Source of the DNA: Methanocorpusculaceae archaeon UBA456 | Lineage (GTDB): Archaea > Halobacteriota > Methanomicrobia > Methanomicrobiales > Methanocorpusculaceae | Assembly: GCA_002496395.1 (NCBI GenBank) | Contig: DAJQ01000036.1 | Coordinates: 1-24,959, forward strand | Direction: 5' to 3' | Length of the DNA: 24,959 bases | In this document: one piece after another, positions 1 to 5,849 of the stretch | Layout: each line of letters begins with the position of its first letter | How positions within the stretch are numbered: position 1 is the stretch's first letter | Notes under the pieces: generated by a model | Seen by the model: the letters and a program-made list of their open reading frames with translations, nothing else | Told to the model about the DNA's origin: nothing | The model's database searches: none | Translations under genes and position numbers: made by a program

Positions 1-240
1 ACATAAAATAGCGAGGAGGCCATATTTTTTAATAATCTCGTCTTCAGTCAGTGTTTCACTCCTTCGGTATTCAGAAATGGCTTCCTTTGCCCTTTTTGCC
101 CATCCTGAACAGAGAGAAGTATCCAGATCATCATGATCATCGAGTAATTGTTCAATAACCTCCTCATACGATTCCCCTGGCCTCCTTATCTTATCCAACC
201 GGGTTTTAATCTCCGGTGAAACAGGGATTGAAACACTCAT
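1..240 (-). CDS. antitoxin-like small protein, 3' end beyond the window
   Basis: An open frame runs from an ATG at 238-240 to the left edge with no stop, giving the first 80 residues. It begins MSVSIPVSPEIKTRLDKIRR and continues with a PGESYEEVIEQLL segment. This N-terminus resembles the short archaeal VapB-like/DUF7557-type antitoxins, in which a beta strand and helix form a ribbon-helix-helix-like DNA-binding fold. The rest is charged and helical and ends in an EDEIIKKYG stretch at the window edge. The toxin partner, if there is one, should lie to the left, outside the window. Upstream on the minus strand there is an A/T-rich TATA-like element (reading AAAGATATAA) near 265-275 and a weak purine stretch before the ATG. 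The family call is by resemblance only; the protein could instead be an orphan. Confidence 0.6.
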   Translation of the reverse strand, partial: MSVSIPVSPEIKTRLDKIRRPGESYEEVIEQLLDDHDDLDTSLCSGWAKRAKEAISEYRRSETLTEDEIIKKYGLLAILC

Positions 241-303
241 ATATATCCATCCTACTCATACCTTCTTATATCTTTTTAGTCATATTGCCACAAATATTCA
301 GGA

Positions 304-319
304 CTGGTTTATGAACCAG
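304..319. repeat. small perfect inverted repeat
   Basis: CTGGTT (304-309) and AACCAG (314-319) flank a 4-base centre. It lies between the antitoxin-like gene and the methyltransferase gene, upstream of the former. It could be an operator or a hairpin at a transcript end; nothing separates the two. Confidence 0.4.
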
Positions 320-391
320 ATTTCTTGAACATCGTCAAAAAAAGAGTCTCTCTACACCCGTATTTAGGGAATACAATATGACCTATCTTCA

Positions 392-451
392 AAAAAGTGT
401 ACTTCAATGACACTTTTTCCATCCAAAAAGTGTACTCAGGCAACACTTTTT
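392..451. repeat. two tandem palindromes with identical arms, 33-bp period
   Basis: AAAAAGTGT (392-400) pairs with ACACTTTTT (410-418), and the same arms recur at 425-433 and 443-451. The 9-base arms are identical in both copies while the 9-base centres differ except for a shared ACT start. The copies start 33 bp apart, about three helical turns. The element lies just downstream of the methyltransferase stop and about 150 bp upstream of the antitoxin-like gene. It could be a transcript-end structure, a double operator or a dispersed intergenic repeat. The open frames that run through this gap on both strands are best explained by the repeat and are not called as genes. Confidence 0.6.
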
Positions 452-490
452 CGAGGGTTTCAACCTTTACACCCCCATCCCCCTTCCCAA

Positions 491-1327
491 CTACTCCCCC
501 TTCCTCCACGAAACCATCGCCGTCCTCCGGACAGATCGCTCATGGAACTTCCCTTCATCATCTTTCTCAAGCCGCTCCCTGAAATGCCGGGTGACGAGAT
601 CGAGATCCTCATAATCCGGTGCATGCATCGTGATCCACTGTTCTGCCGCCTCTTCGGGAGAGTCATACACCGTCTCCCAGAGGGCACGGTAGATCCTGAT
701 ATCCGCATAGATGCCAAGCCCGTGCAGGATGTTCACCAGAAAGAGGGCATCCGGATATCCCACCTGCCGGGTACCTTCTTCCCCGTGGACTGCGGTATAG
801 AGCGCCATCTCGGCAGGCCCCCTCCATTCACCCATATGCCAGAAGAGATGAACCGACCTTTTTGCAGCCGCATCCAGCTTCAGAAGGGCCGCCCCGACAT
901 CATAGAAGCCGAGCGAGAAGGCGGCGATCACCACATCATAAGCCGGGAGATCGCTCCCGATCACAACATCCTCCCACCGCTTCACCACAACTGAGTAATT
1001 CGTCCTCCCTTCTTCTGCCATCCGCTCCTCCAGGTGCGTGAGCATTCCTTCCGATGCATCCAGGGCGGTAACATGAGATACCATCCCTGCAATCGGGACA
1101 GCCAGCCGCCCGGTCCCGGCTCCCATATCAAGGACGGTATCGGTTGGAAGGAGATCGAGCATCGAAATCTCCTGTTTCGTCGACTCTTTCTCATCACGGG
1201 TGATCCGGCTGTATGCATGCGCCTTCTTGTTCCAGATCTTCCCCGGATCGCGATCCTTCTCGGTACGGAGACGTGAGCTGACATGAATTGCTTTCCAGAG
1301 TTCATTCCAGTTGATTATCGTATCCAT
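491..1327 (-). CDS. class I SAM-dependent methyltransferase
   Basis: Predicted 278-residue cytoplasmic methyltransferase of the Rossmann-like class I fold. The AdoMet motif I is clear in VLDMGAGTGRLAVP near residue 80, followed by the acidic end of strand 2 (VTALDASEGML) and a motif-IV-like strand (AYDVVIAAFSLGFYD). An N-terminal WNELWKAI segment and a C-terminal helical part with several Trp/His residues give it a substrate-binding lid whose ligand I cannot name. The ATG at 1327 is preferred over an in-frame GTG at 1378 because a GAAGGA Shine-Dalgarno lies six bases upstream of it. The gene is divergent from the CooS-like operon and shares its 5' region, so co-regulation is possible. Small-molecule methylation is more likely than RNA or protein, but this is not shown. 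Confidence 0.8.
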   Translation of the reverse strand: MDTIINWNELWKAIHVSSRLRTEKDRDPGKIWNKKAHAYSRITRDEKESTKQEISMLDLLPTDTVLDMGAGTGRLAVPIAGMVSHVTALDASEGMLTHLEERMAEEGRTNYSVVVKRWEDVVIGSDLPAYDVVIAAFSLGFYDVGAALLKLDAAAKRSVHLFWHMGEWRGPAEMALYTAVHGEEGTRQVGYPDALFLVNILHGLGIYADIRIYRALWETVYDSPEEAAEQWITMHAPDYEDLDLVTRHFRERLEKDDEGKFHERSVRRTAMVSWRKGE

Positions 1328-1410
1328 GATGATTCCTTCATCCTGAGATGCTATCAAATGAATGGTCTGGAAATACACCTCACATGTTCACTCTCAGGCT
1401 ATGGCAAAAC

Positions 1411-1418
1411 CTTATAAC
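1411..1418 (+). promoter_or_regulatory. TATA box for the CooS-like operon
   Basis: CTTATAAC lies 37-44 bp upstream of the ATG at 1455, which would put transcription start near 1437-1440. GGTG at 1444-1447 gives a Shine-Dalgarno seven bases before the ATG. The core TTATAA is symmetrical and could also serve the divergent methyltransferase gene, with a start near 1388. Confidence 0.5.
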
Positions 1419-1454
1419 TAACCAGCACAAAGCCCGAACTGTTGGTGAAGGGAG

Positions 1455-3338
1455 ATGGATGCAACACGAATATCCTACCATGACTCGGTAAAGAGAGTCT
1501 ATGAACGGCTGAAGGAAGACGGCATGTCCAATGTCTGGGATCGATATGAAGCCCAGGGGCTTGGCTCAAGCCCGGATACCCGGTGTAAGTTCTGCCAGGG
1601 CGGTGTCCGATGCGACTTCTGTTCAAACGGCCCCTGCCGTGCAGATGCCGCATCAGACAAGCGCGGCGTCTGCGGTATCTCGGCAGACGGGATGGCGATG
1701 CGCATGATGCTCCTTCGGAACGTGATGGGCGCATCGACATATCAGTACCATTGTGAAGAGACCATCAGGACACTCAGGGAAGCGGCCGGTGGCAAAGGGC
1801 CATTCACGATTCGGGAGCCTGAAAAACTGGCTGCCTTCAAGAAGAGGCTTGGGATCACAGGCGACATCCATGCACTCTGTGACTTCCTCCAGGAGGACTT
1901 TCACAGGCGATCGCATGAAGAGAGCCGGATCGTCGAGATGCTCGCACCACAAGACCGGAAGAAGGTCTGGCGTGAGCTGGGCATCTTCCCGGGCGGCATC
2001 TACGGCGAGATGGTGCTGGCAACCGGATCATCGCTGACGAGTGTCGATGGATACTATGTCTCGCTTGCAAAGAAAGCGATGCGGCTTGGAGTGGCAATGG
2101 CATACCAGAGCCAGATCGTCCTCGAATCGCTTCAGGACATACTCTTTGGGATCCCACGGCCGCATGAGGTGAAGGTCGACCTCGGCGTCCTCGATCCCGA
2201 GTACGTTAATGTCCTGCCAAACGGCCATGAACCGTTCCTCGGGTTTGCACTCGTCGAGGCGGCACGACGGCCTGACCTCCAGAAGGCTGCCCGTGACGCA
2301 GGGGCAAAAGGGCTTCGGATCATTGCGAATATCGAGACAGGGCAGGAGATGATCCAGCGGTGGAAGATGGACGATCTCTTCTCCGGCTTCACCGGGAACT
2401 GGATCATGCAGGAGGCGGTGCTTGCCACAGGTGCAGTCGATGTCTTCGTCGCTGACATGAACTGCTCGCTCCCGATGGATCCACTCTATGCCGAGAAGTA
2501 CTGCTTCAGGCTCGTGCCGGTGAGCCAGCTTGTGGCCTTCGAAGGGGAGACAGACCGGGAGGATTACGAGCCGGTGGAGGCGGATGCACAGGCTGAGAAG
2601 CTGATTCGGATGGGAATTGACAATTTCCAGAAGCGGAGATCAACAGTCACCCCTGTTGCCGGCCTCCCGGTACGAACCGCAGTGGCCGGTTTCTCACCCG
2701 AAAGCATCGTCGCCGCACTCGGCGGATCGCTTGACCCGCTCCTGGATGTCATAAAGGACGGGACGATCCGGGGTGTCTGCGGCCTCGTCTCCTGCACAAC
2801 CCTGAGAGATCACGGGCAGGATGTCCATACCGTGGCAATCGCCGAAGAGCTGATCAAACGCGACATTCTCGTCCTCGCGATGGGATGCGGATCAGCCGCC
2901 CTCCAGGTCGCAGGGCTTGCCTCCCTTGAGGCAAAGGAGCGGGCGGGCCCTGGCCTCTCACAACTCTGTACCACACTCGAAATTCCCCCAGTCCTCTCTT
3001 TTGGCACCTGCACCGATACCGGCAGGTGTGCAGATCTGATCAAGTCGATAGCCGATGCACTCGGAGTTGCAGTCACAGAGCTCCCTGTCGCAGCTGCTGC
3101 ACCCGAGTACATGGAGCAGAAGGCAACCATCGATGCGATCTTCGCCCTTGCTTTTGGCCTCTACACTTATGTGAACCCGGTACCAACCGTTACCGGAGCA
3201 CCTAATCTGGTAAAGCTCTTAACAGAGGACCTCAAAGGATTAACTGGCGGAGTCCTCTCGGTTGAGCCGGACCCGGTAAAGGCGGTAGACGGAATCGCCG
3301 CACATATCGAGGCAAAGAGAAAGGAGCTTGGAATATGA
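1455..3338 (+). CDS. cooS: CooS-family protein (deviant, hybrid-cluster-type CO dehydrogenase homologue)
   Basis: 627 residues, the full length of monomeric-type Ni,Fe CO dehydrogenase catalytic subunits. The N-terminal Fe-S cysteines are C44, C47, C53, C56, C61 and C73; C53/56/61/73 match cluster B. The usual second cluster-D cysteine is R52, with C47 offering a CxxC pair with C44 instead. Active-site ligands are present as H258, C337, C447, C478 and C519, and the catalytic Lys as K556. However, the position of Cys295 (in the usual CCTGNE motif) reads IETGQE, giving Glu294 (codon GAG at 2334-2336). The His that assists catalysis (His93) appears as Y96. From family knowledge, homologues lacking this cysteine (CooS-V of Carboxydothermus) hold an Fe-S-O hybrid cluster, act weakly on hydroxylamine and do not oxidise CO. 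I infer the same here. It overlaps the cupin gene by 4 bases. Confidence 0.9.
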   Translation: MDATRISYHDSVKRVYERLKEDGMSNVWDRYEAQGLGSSPDTRCKFCQGGVRCDFCSNGPCRADAASDKRGVCGISADGMAMRMMLLRNVMGASTYQYHCEETIRTLREAAGGKGPFTIREPEKLAAFKKRLGITGDIHALCDFLQEDFHRRSHEESRIVEMLAPQDRKKVWRELGIFPGGIYGEMVLATGSSLTSVDGYYVSLAKKAMRLGVAMAYQSQIVLESLQDILFGIPRPHEVKVDLGVLDPEYVNVLPNGHEPFLGFALVEAARRPDLQKAARDAGAKGLRIIANIETGQEMIQRWKMDDLFSGFTGNWIMQEAVLATGAVDVFVADMNCSLPMDPLYAEKYCFRLVPVSQLVAFEGETDREDYEPVEADAQAEKLIRMGIDNFQKRRSTVTPVAGLPVRTAVAGFSPESIVAALGGSLDPLLDVIKDGTIRGVCGLVSCTTLRDHGQDVHTVAIAEELIKRDILVLAMGCGSAALQVAGLASLEAKERAGPGLSQLCTTLEIPPVLSFGTCTDTGRCADLIKSIADALGVAVTELPVAAAAPEYMEQKATIDAIFALAFGLYTYVNPVPTVTGAPNLVKLLTEDLKGLTGGVLSVEPDPVKAVDGIAAHIEAKRKELGI

Positions 3339-3658
3339 GTGATGATATCAAGGGAAAAGTGATCCGGCTGAATGAACTCGTTGAGTACCAGGATGGGACA
3401 GTTGCAAGCAGGATGGTGATCAAGCAGAAGCATGGCAACATCACCATCTTCTCTTTTGACGAGGACGAAGGGCTCTCTGAACATACCGCACCCTTTGATG
3501 CCCTGGTCACCATCCTTGACGGTGAATGCGAGATCTGGCTTGAAGGGAAGACCTTTGAGATGAAGACGGGGGATTCGATCATCTTCCCGGCAAATGCCCC
3601 GCATGCCCTCTCTGCAATAACGAAGTTCAAGATGTCGCTCACCATGATCAAGGAGTGA
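3335..3658 (+). CDS. small single-domain cupin
   Basis: A 107-residue cupin barrel. Motif 1 is seen in GLSEHTAPFDALVTILDGECEI and motif 2 in GDSIIFPANAPHAL, so at least two metal-ligand histidines (in SEHT and PHAL) remain, while the second His of the classical HxH is absent. Similar stand-alone cupins are common in strict anaerobes and have no assigned reaction. The start overlaps the stop of the CooS-like gene (ATGA at 3335-3338), so the two are translationally coupled. This context suggests a role in metal or small-ligand handling for the CooS-like protein, or in sensing its substrate, but that is inference. The gene is followed four bases later by the CxxC protein. Confidence 0.85.
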   Translation: MSDDIKGKVIRLNELVEYQDGTVASRMVIKQKHGNITIFSFDEDEGLSEHTAPFDALVTILDGECEIWLEGKTFEMKTGDSIIFPANAPHALSAITKFKMSLTMIKE

Positions 3659-3662
3659 CACA

Positions 3663-3929
3663 ATGGCAGATGAAGGCGATTACTGCACGATCTGCGGGGG
3701 GACTCCCCCCGACAAGATCCTGATCAAGCAGATCATAGTCGACGGGAAAGAAACAGGCATCGACAAGCTCGACTGGATCATCGAGGAGGTGCAGAAACTC
3801 AAACTCACCAATAAAGAGATGATCGCGGACGAGATCATGCTCAGGGTTGCCCAGTTCAATTACATACCGACAAAAAAGAAAGAGGCATACCGGGAGGCAC
3901 TCCTCGCAGAGTACCAACGGTCAGCCTAG
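3663..3929 (+). CDS. small conserved CxxC protein, function unknown
   Basis: 88 residues. The N-terminus carries a CTICGG motif (C8 and C11), suitable for a thiol pair or half of a metal site, followed by a PPDKILIKQI strand, a DGKETGIDKLDWII segment and a C-terminal helical part ending NYIPTKKKEAYREALLAEY. I recognise this pattern from small methanogen proteins but can name no activity. It begins four bases after the cupin stop and is clearly the third gene of the CooS-like operon. One CxxC per chain would suit a dimer with four cysteines, or a redox switch. Its stop codon overlaps that of the convergent lipoprotein gene. Confidence 0.75.
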   Translation: MADEGDYCTICGGTPPDKILIKQIIVDGKETGIDKLDWIIEEVQKLKLTNKEMIADEIMLRVAQFNYIPTKKKEAYREALLAEYQRSA

Positions 3930-4378
3930 AGTATGTCCACCTGATAGCCACTCATCATGGGGGCTGAATATGATCCCCCCGGGATGAACCTGATTCCTTC
4001 AAGATCTTCTATATTTAATGCCACACCATCTGCAGTCGTTGCACCGGTGAGCACCATTGAATCCCGTGACTTTGTCAGGTGGAGGGTGATGACATTCCCG
4101 GAGAGGGGTGCCGTATAGGTGATCGCAAGGGAATCAGGAGACTCTTCCCATCTTCCTGTGACAACATCCGCATAGCCGGGCCGATTCGGATCCTCAATCG
4201 ACATAAAGACGATATTTACATCTCCGTTCAAATTGAACTGGAAAAGGAAGACCGGGTTGCCGGAATCATGCACCCATACCCCGGTAAGGGGATCAACAGG
4301 TGCTGTCGGTTCCGCCTCACCGACACAGCCTGCTGTCAGGATGAGGAGGAGCGATATACAGATCAGATATTGTTTCAT
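3926..4378 (-). CDS. predicted lipoprotein, function unknown
   Basis: 150 residues. The N-terminus MKQYLICISLLLILTAGCVG is a signal peptide with a lipobox (LTAGC), so the mature protein should be anchored outside the cytoplasmic membrane through Cys18. The rest is beta-rich, with repeated strand patterns such as LTGVWVHDSG, GRWEESPDSLAITYT and VITLHLTKSRDSMVLTG, recalling small secreted barrel or lipocalin-like domains (a 'GxW' fold). The ATG at 4376-4378 is chosen because AGGATAT lies just upstream and it places the signal peptide at the N-terminus. It follows the UPF0173 gene by 19 bases on the same strand, so the two probably form one transcript. It overlaps the convergent CxxC gene by four bases. 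Confidence 0.75.
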   Translation of the reverse strand: MKQYLICISLLLILTAGCVGEAEPTAPVDPLTGVWVHDSGNPVFLFQFNLNGDVNIVFMSIEDPNRPGYADVVTGRWEESPDSLAITYTAPLSGNVITLHLTKSRDSMVLTGATTADGVALNIEDLEGIRFIPGGSYSAPMMSGYQVDIL

Positions 4379-4397
4379 CAGATATCCTTTCTCACAA

Positions 4398-5072
4398 TTA
4401 CTTATGGGCGTTTGCATCAGCAATCTCCATCCTCTCTCCGGGAGCAAGGATGGCAACATGCATATCTGTTGTCTTCTCGATCGCATGCCTGAATAACTCT
4501 GGATCCTGGGCGATCTTCTCCCAGGTATTGTAATGAATAGGGATCACAAGAGGTGCCCCGATATACGAGGCTGCGATCATCGCCTCATCCGGCCCCATCG
4601 TGAACCGATCACCAATCGGGAGCAGGGCAACATCGGGGTGGTAGAGATCCCGGATCAATTTCATATCCGAAAACAGTGCGGTATCACCGGCATGGTAGAT
4701 GGTAACGCCATCCATCCGGATGATATACCCGGCAGCCGGCCCACCATAGTACCCGTCACCGGCATCTTCAATCCAGGAAGAATGAATCGCCTGCGTCATC
4801 GTGATCAAAACACCATTCATCTCGATCCCACCCCCTATATTCAGAGCTTCCGCAGGAACTCCCTGCGCCGCGAGATACTTTGCCAGTTCATTTGGTGCAA
4901 CCGTCTTCCGTTTCAGCGAAACCGTCTCTCCAAGGTGATCTGCATGGCCGTGAGTCACACAGACGATATCACAATCAGGGGGAGTATCGCCGGATGGGAT
5001 GAAGGGGTCGATCAAGACACGCTTCGATCCCTCGATAAAGATACAGGAATGTCCATAATATGAGAGATACAT
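4398..5072 (-). CDS. UPF0173-type metal-dependent hydrolase (metallo-beta-lactamase fold)
   Basis: 224 residues, the usual length for this family. The signature THGHADHLG (H41, H43, D45, H46) is the metal-binding HxHxDH motif. Further probable ligands are the His of QAIHSS, the Asp of IYHAGDTAL and the His of PIHYNT. The family also keeps the N-terminal YYGHSC. It is a cytoplasmic, probably dinuclear zinc hydrolase, whose natural substrate is unknown. The start at 5072 has no good Shine-Dalgarno; an upstream T-rich box suggests either a leaderless start or translation from the transcript of the preceding gene, whose stop is 32 bases away. Confidence 0.9.
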   Translation of the reverse strand: MYLSYYGHSCIFIEGSKRVLIDPFIPSGDTPPDCDIVCVTHGHADHLGETVSLKRKTVAPNELAKYLAAQGVPAEALNIGGGIEMNGVLITMTQAIHSSWIEDAGDGYYGGPAAGYIIRMDGVTIYHAGDTALFSDMKLIRDLYHPDVALLPIGDRFTMGPDEAMIAASYIGAPLVIPIHYNTWEKIAQDPELFRHAIEKTTDMHVAILAPGERMEIADANAHK

Positions 5073-5104
5073 GCGAAGATGATCGGGTGAGGAAGTAAAA
5101 AAGG

Positions 5105-5713
5105 TTAGCTGAGATCGATCATCTCAGCTTCAGTAATATCAATTGAATCACCAAGGCTGTCTCTGGTAACAGCAAGGGTCATCTGTTCAGTTAAGTCCCG
5201 ATCCTCCATCACATCGCGGATGCGTTCAAGATAGGGATCAAGGGTGGTATCCCTCTGCTCATCCAGAACATGGCGGTACTCCCTGAGGGTGGAGGGGCTG
5301 ATCCCAAGATGCTCTGAGATCTCCTTCATGGTGAGCTCCCGGGCGAGCAGATCATCAAGAACTGCCGGATCAAACGGCATCTTGAAGTCAAGATCCCGGA
5401 AGAGCTTCAGCCTCACACGTGCCCTGGCCACCGTTTTTGAGAGTTTCTCATCGCCAAGGCTCCGTGCAATCTCGGTATCGTTTTTACCATGATCGTAGAG
5501 GGTGATCAGACGCGCAAGCTGTATCGGCTCCAGTTTGGTCTTGAAATGACCTGCATCAAGGATTTCGCGCATGATAAGCGCGATTTCACGTTCAACTGCA
5601 TCCTGGTCGCGTAATGTTCCGTGGATCTTCTTCATCGGCTCGACGATCTTTGTCTTACTGGTGATATCGGCGAAGAGCTTGAGAAGATCTTTTTGTTTAT
5701 TGTTGGTAGTCAT
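5105..5713 (-). CDS. conserved archaeal HTH-like protein (CmiP4-like)
   Basis: 202 residues, cytoplasmic, charged and helical. Two segments look like helix-turn-helix units: NDTEIARSLGDEKLSKTVARAR near residues 79-100 and MKEISEHLGISPSTLREYR near 133-151. The overall pattern resembles the archaeal 'conditioned medium-induced protein 4' group known from haloarchaea, so a DNA- or RNA-binding regulatory role is plausible; this is from memory and not tested. The start ATG at 5713 is preceded by an AGGTC stretch about nine bases upstream and by a TATA-like TTATTTATGG near 5764-5773. It is divergent from glyS and heads a likely three-gene transcript with the UPF0173 and lipoprotein genes. Confidence 0.65.
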   Translation of the reverse strand: MTTNNKQKDLLKLFADITSKTKIVEPMKKIHGTLRDQDAVEREIALIMREILDAGHFKTKLEPIQLARLITLYDHGKNDTEIARSLGDEKLSKTVARARVRLKLFRDLDFKMPFDPAVLDDLLARELTMKEISEHLGISPSTLREYRHVLDEQRDTTLDPYLERIRDVMEDRDLTEQMTLAVTRDSLGDSIDITEAEMIDLS

Positions 5714-5761
5714 GTGTATATCGACCTATTCCTATGATCTTCACATCTCATCGGGCTCATA

Positions 5762-5773
5762 CCATAAATAATT
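5762..5773. promoter_or_regulatory. shared A/T-rich promoter element between divergent genes
   Basis: CCATAAATAA reads as a TATA-like box on both strands (TTATTTATGG on the minus strand). It is the only good A/T box in the 136-bp gap between the CmiP4-like gene and glyS. Transcription starts would fall near 5740 (minus) and 5792 (plus). Confidence 0.4.
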
Positions 5774-5801
5774 TCTCTATCCGTAAGAGGAGTGGAACGA
5801 G

Positions 5802-5840
5802 ATGACAATCATATCAAATACCGCCTCATCCAAAGAGTAA
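5802..5840 (+). other. possible 12-codon upstream reading frame before glyS
   Basis: ATG at 5802 opens MTIISNTASSKE and stops with TAA at 5838-5840, ten bases before the glyS GTG. GGAG at 5789-5792 gives a Shine-Dalgarno nine bases upstream. It has no glycine codons, so it is not a classical attenuation peptide. It could be chance. Confidence 0.25.
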
Positions 5841-5849
5841 GGAAGAGTT

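Noticed and set aside
309..582. Open frames on both strands over the tandem palindromes
   Set aside because: Their sequence repeats because of the palindromes (EKV..YTF twice) and they have no family resemblance; no Shine-Dalgarno in place.
407..994. 195-codon plus-strand frame
   Set aside because: Fully antisense to the methyltransferase gene, whose AdoMet motif is unmistakable; proline/arginine-rich shadow composition.
1455..3338. Acetyl-CoA synthase/CODH complex subunit (CdhA)
   Set aside because: The protein has the shorter CooS architecture, lacks the extra ferredoxin-like cluster region of CdhA, and no cdh genes adjoin it.
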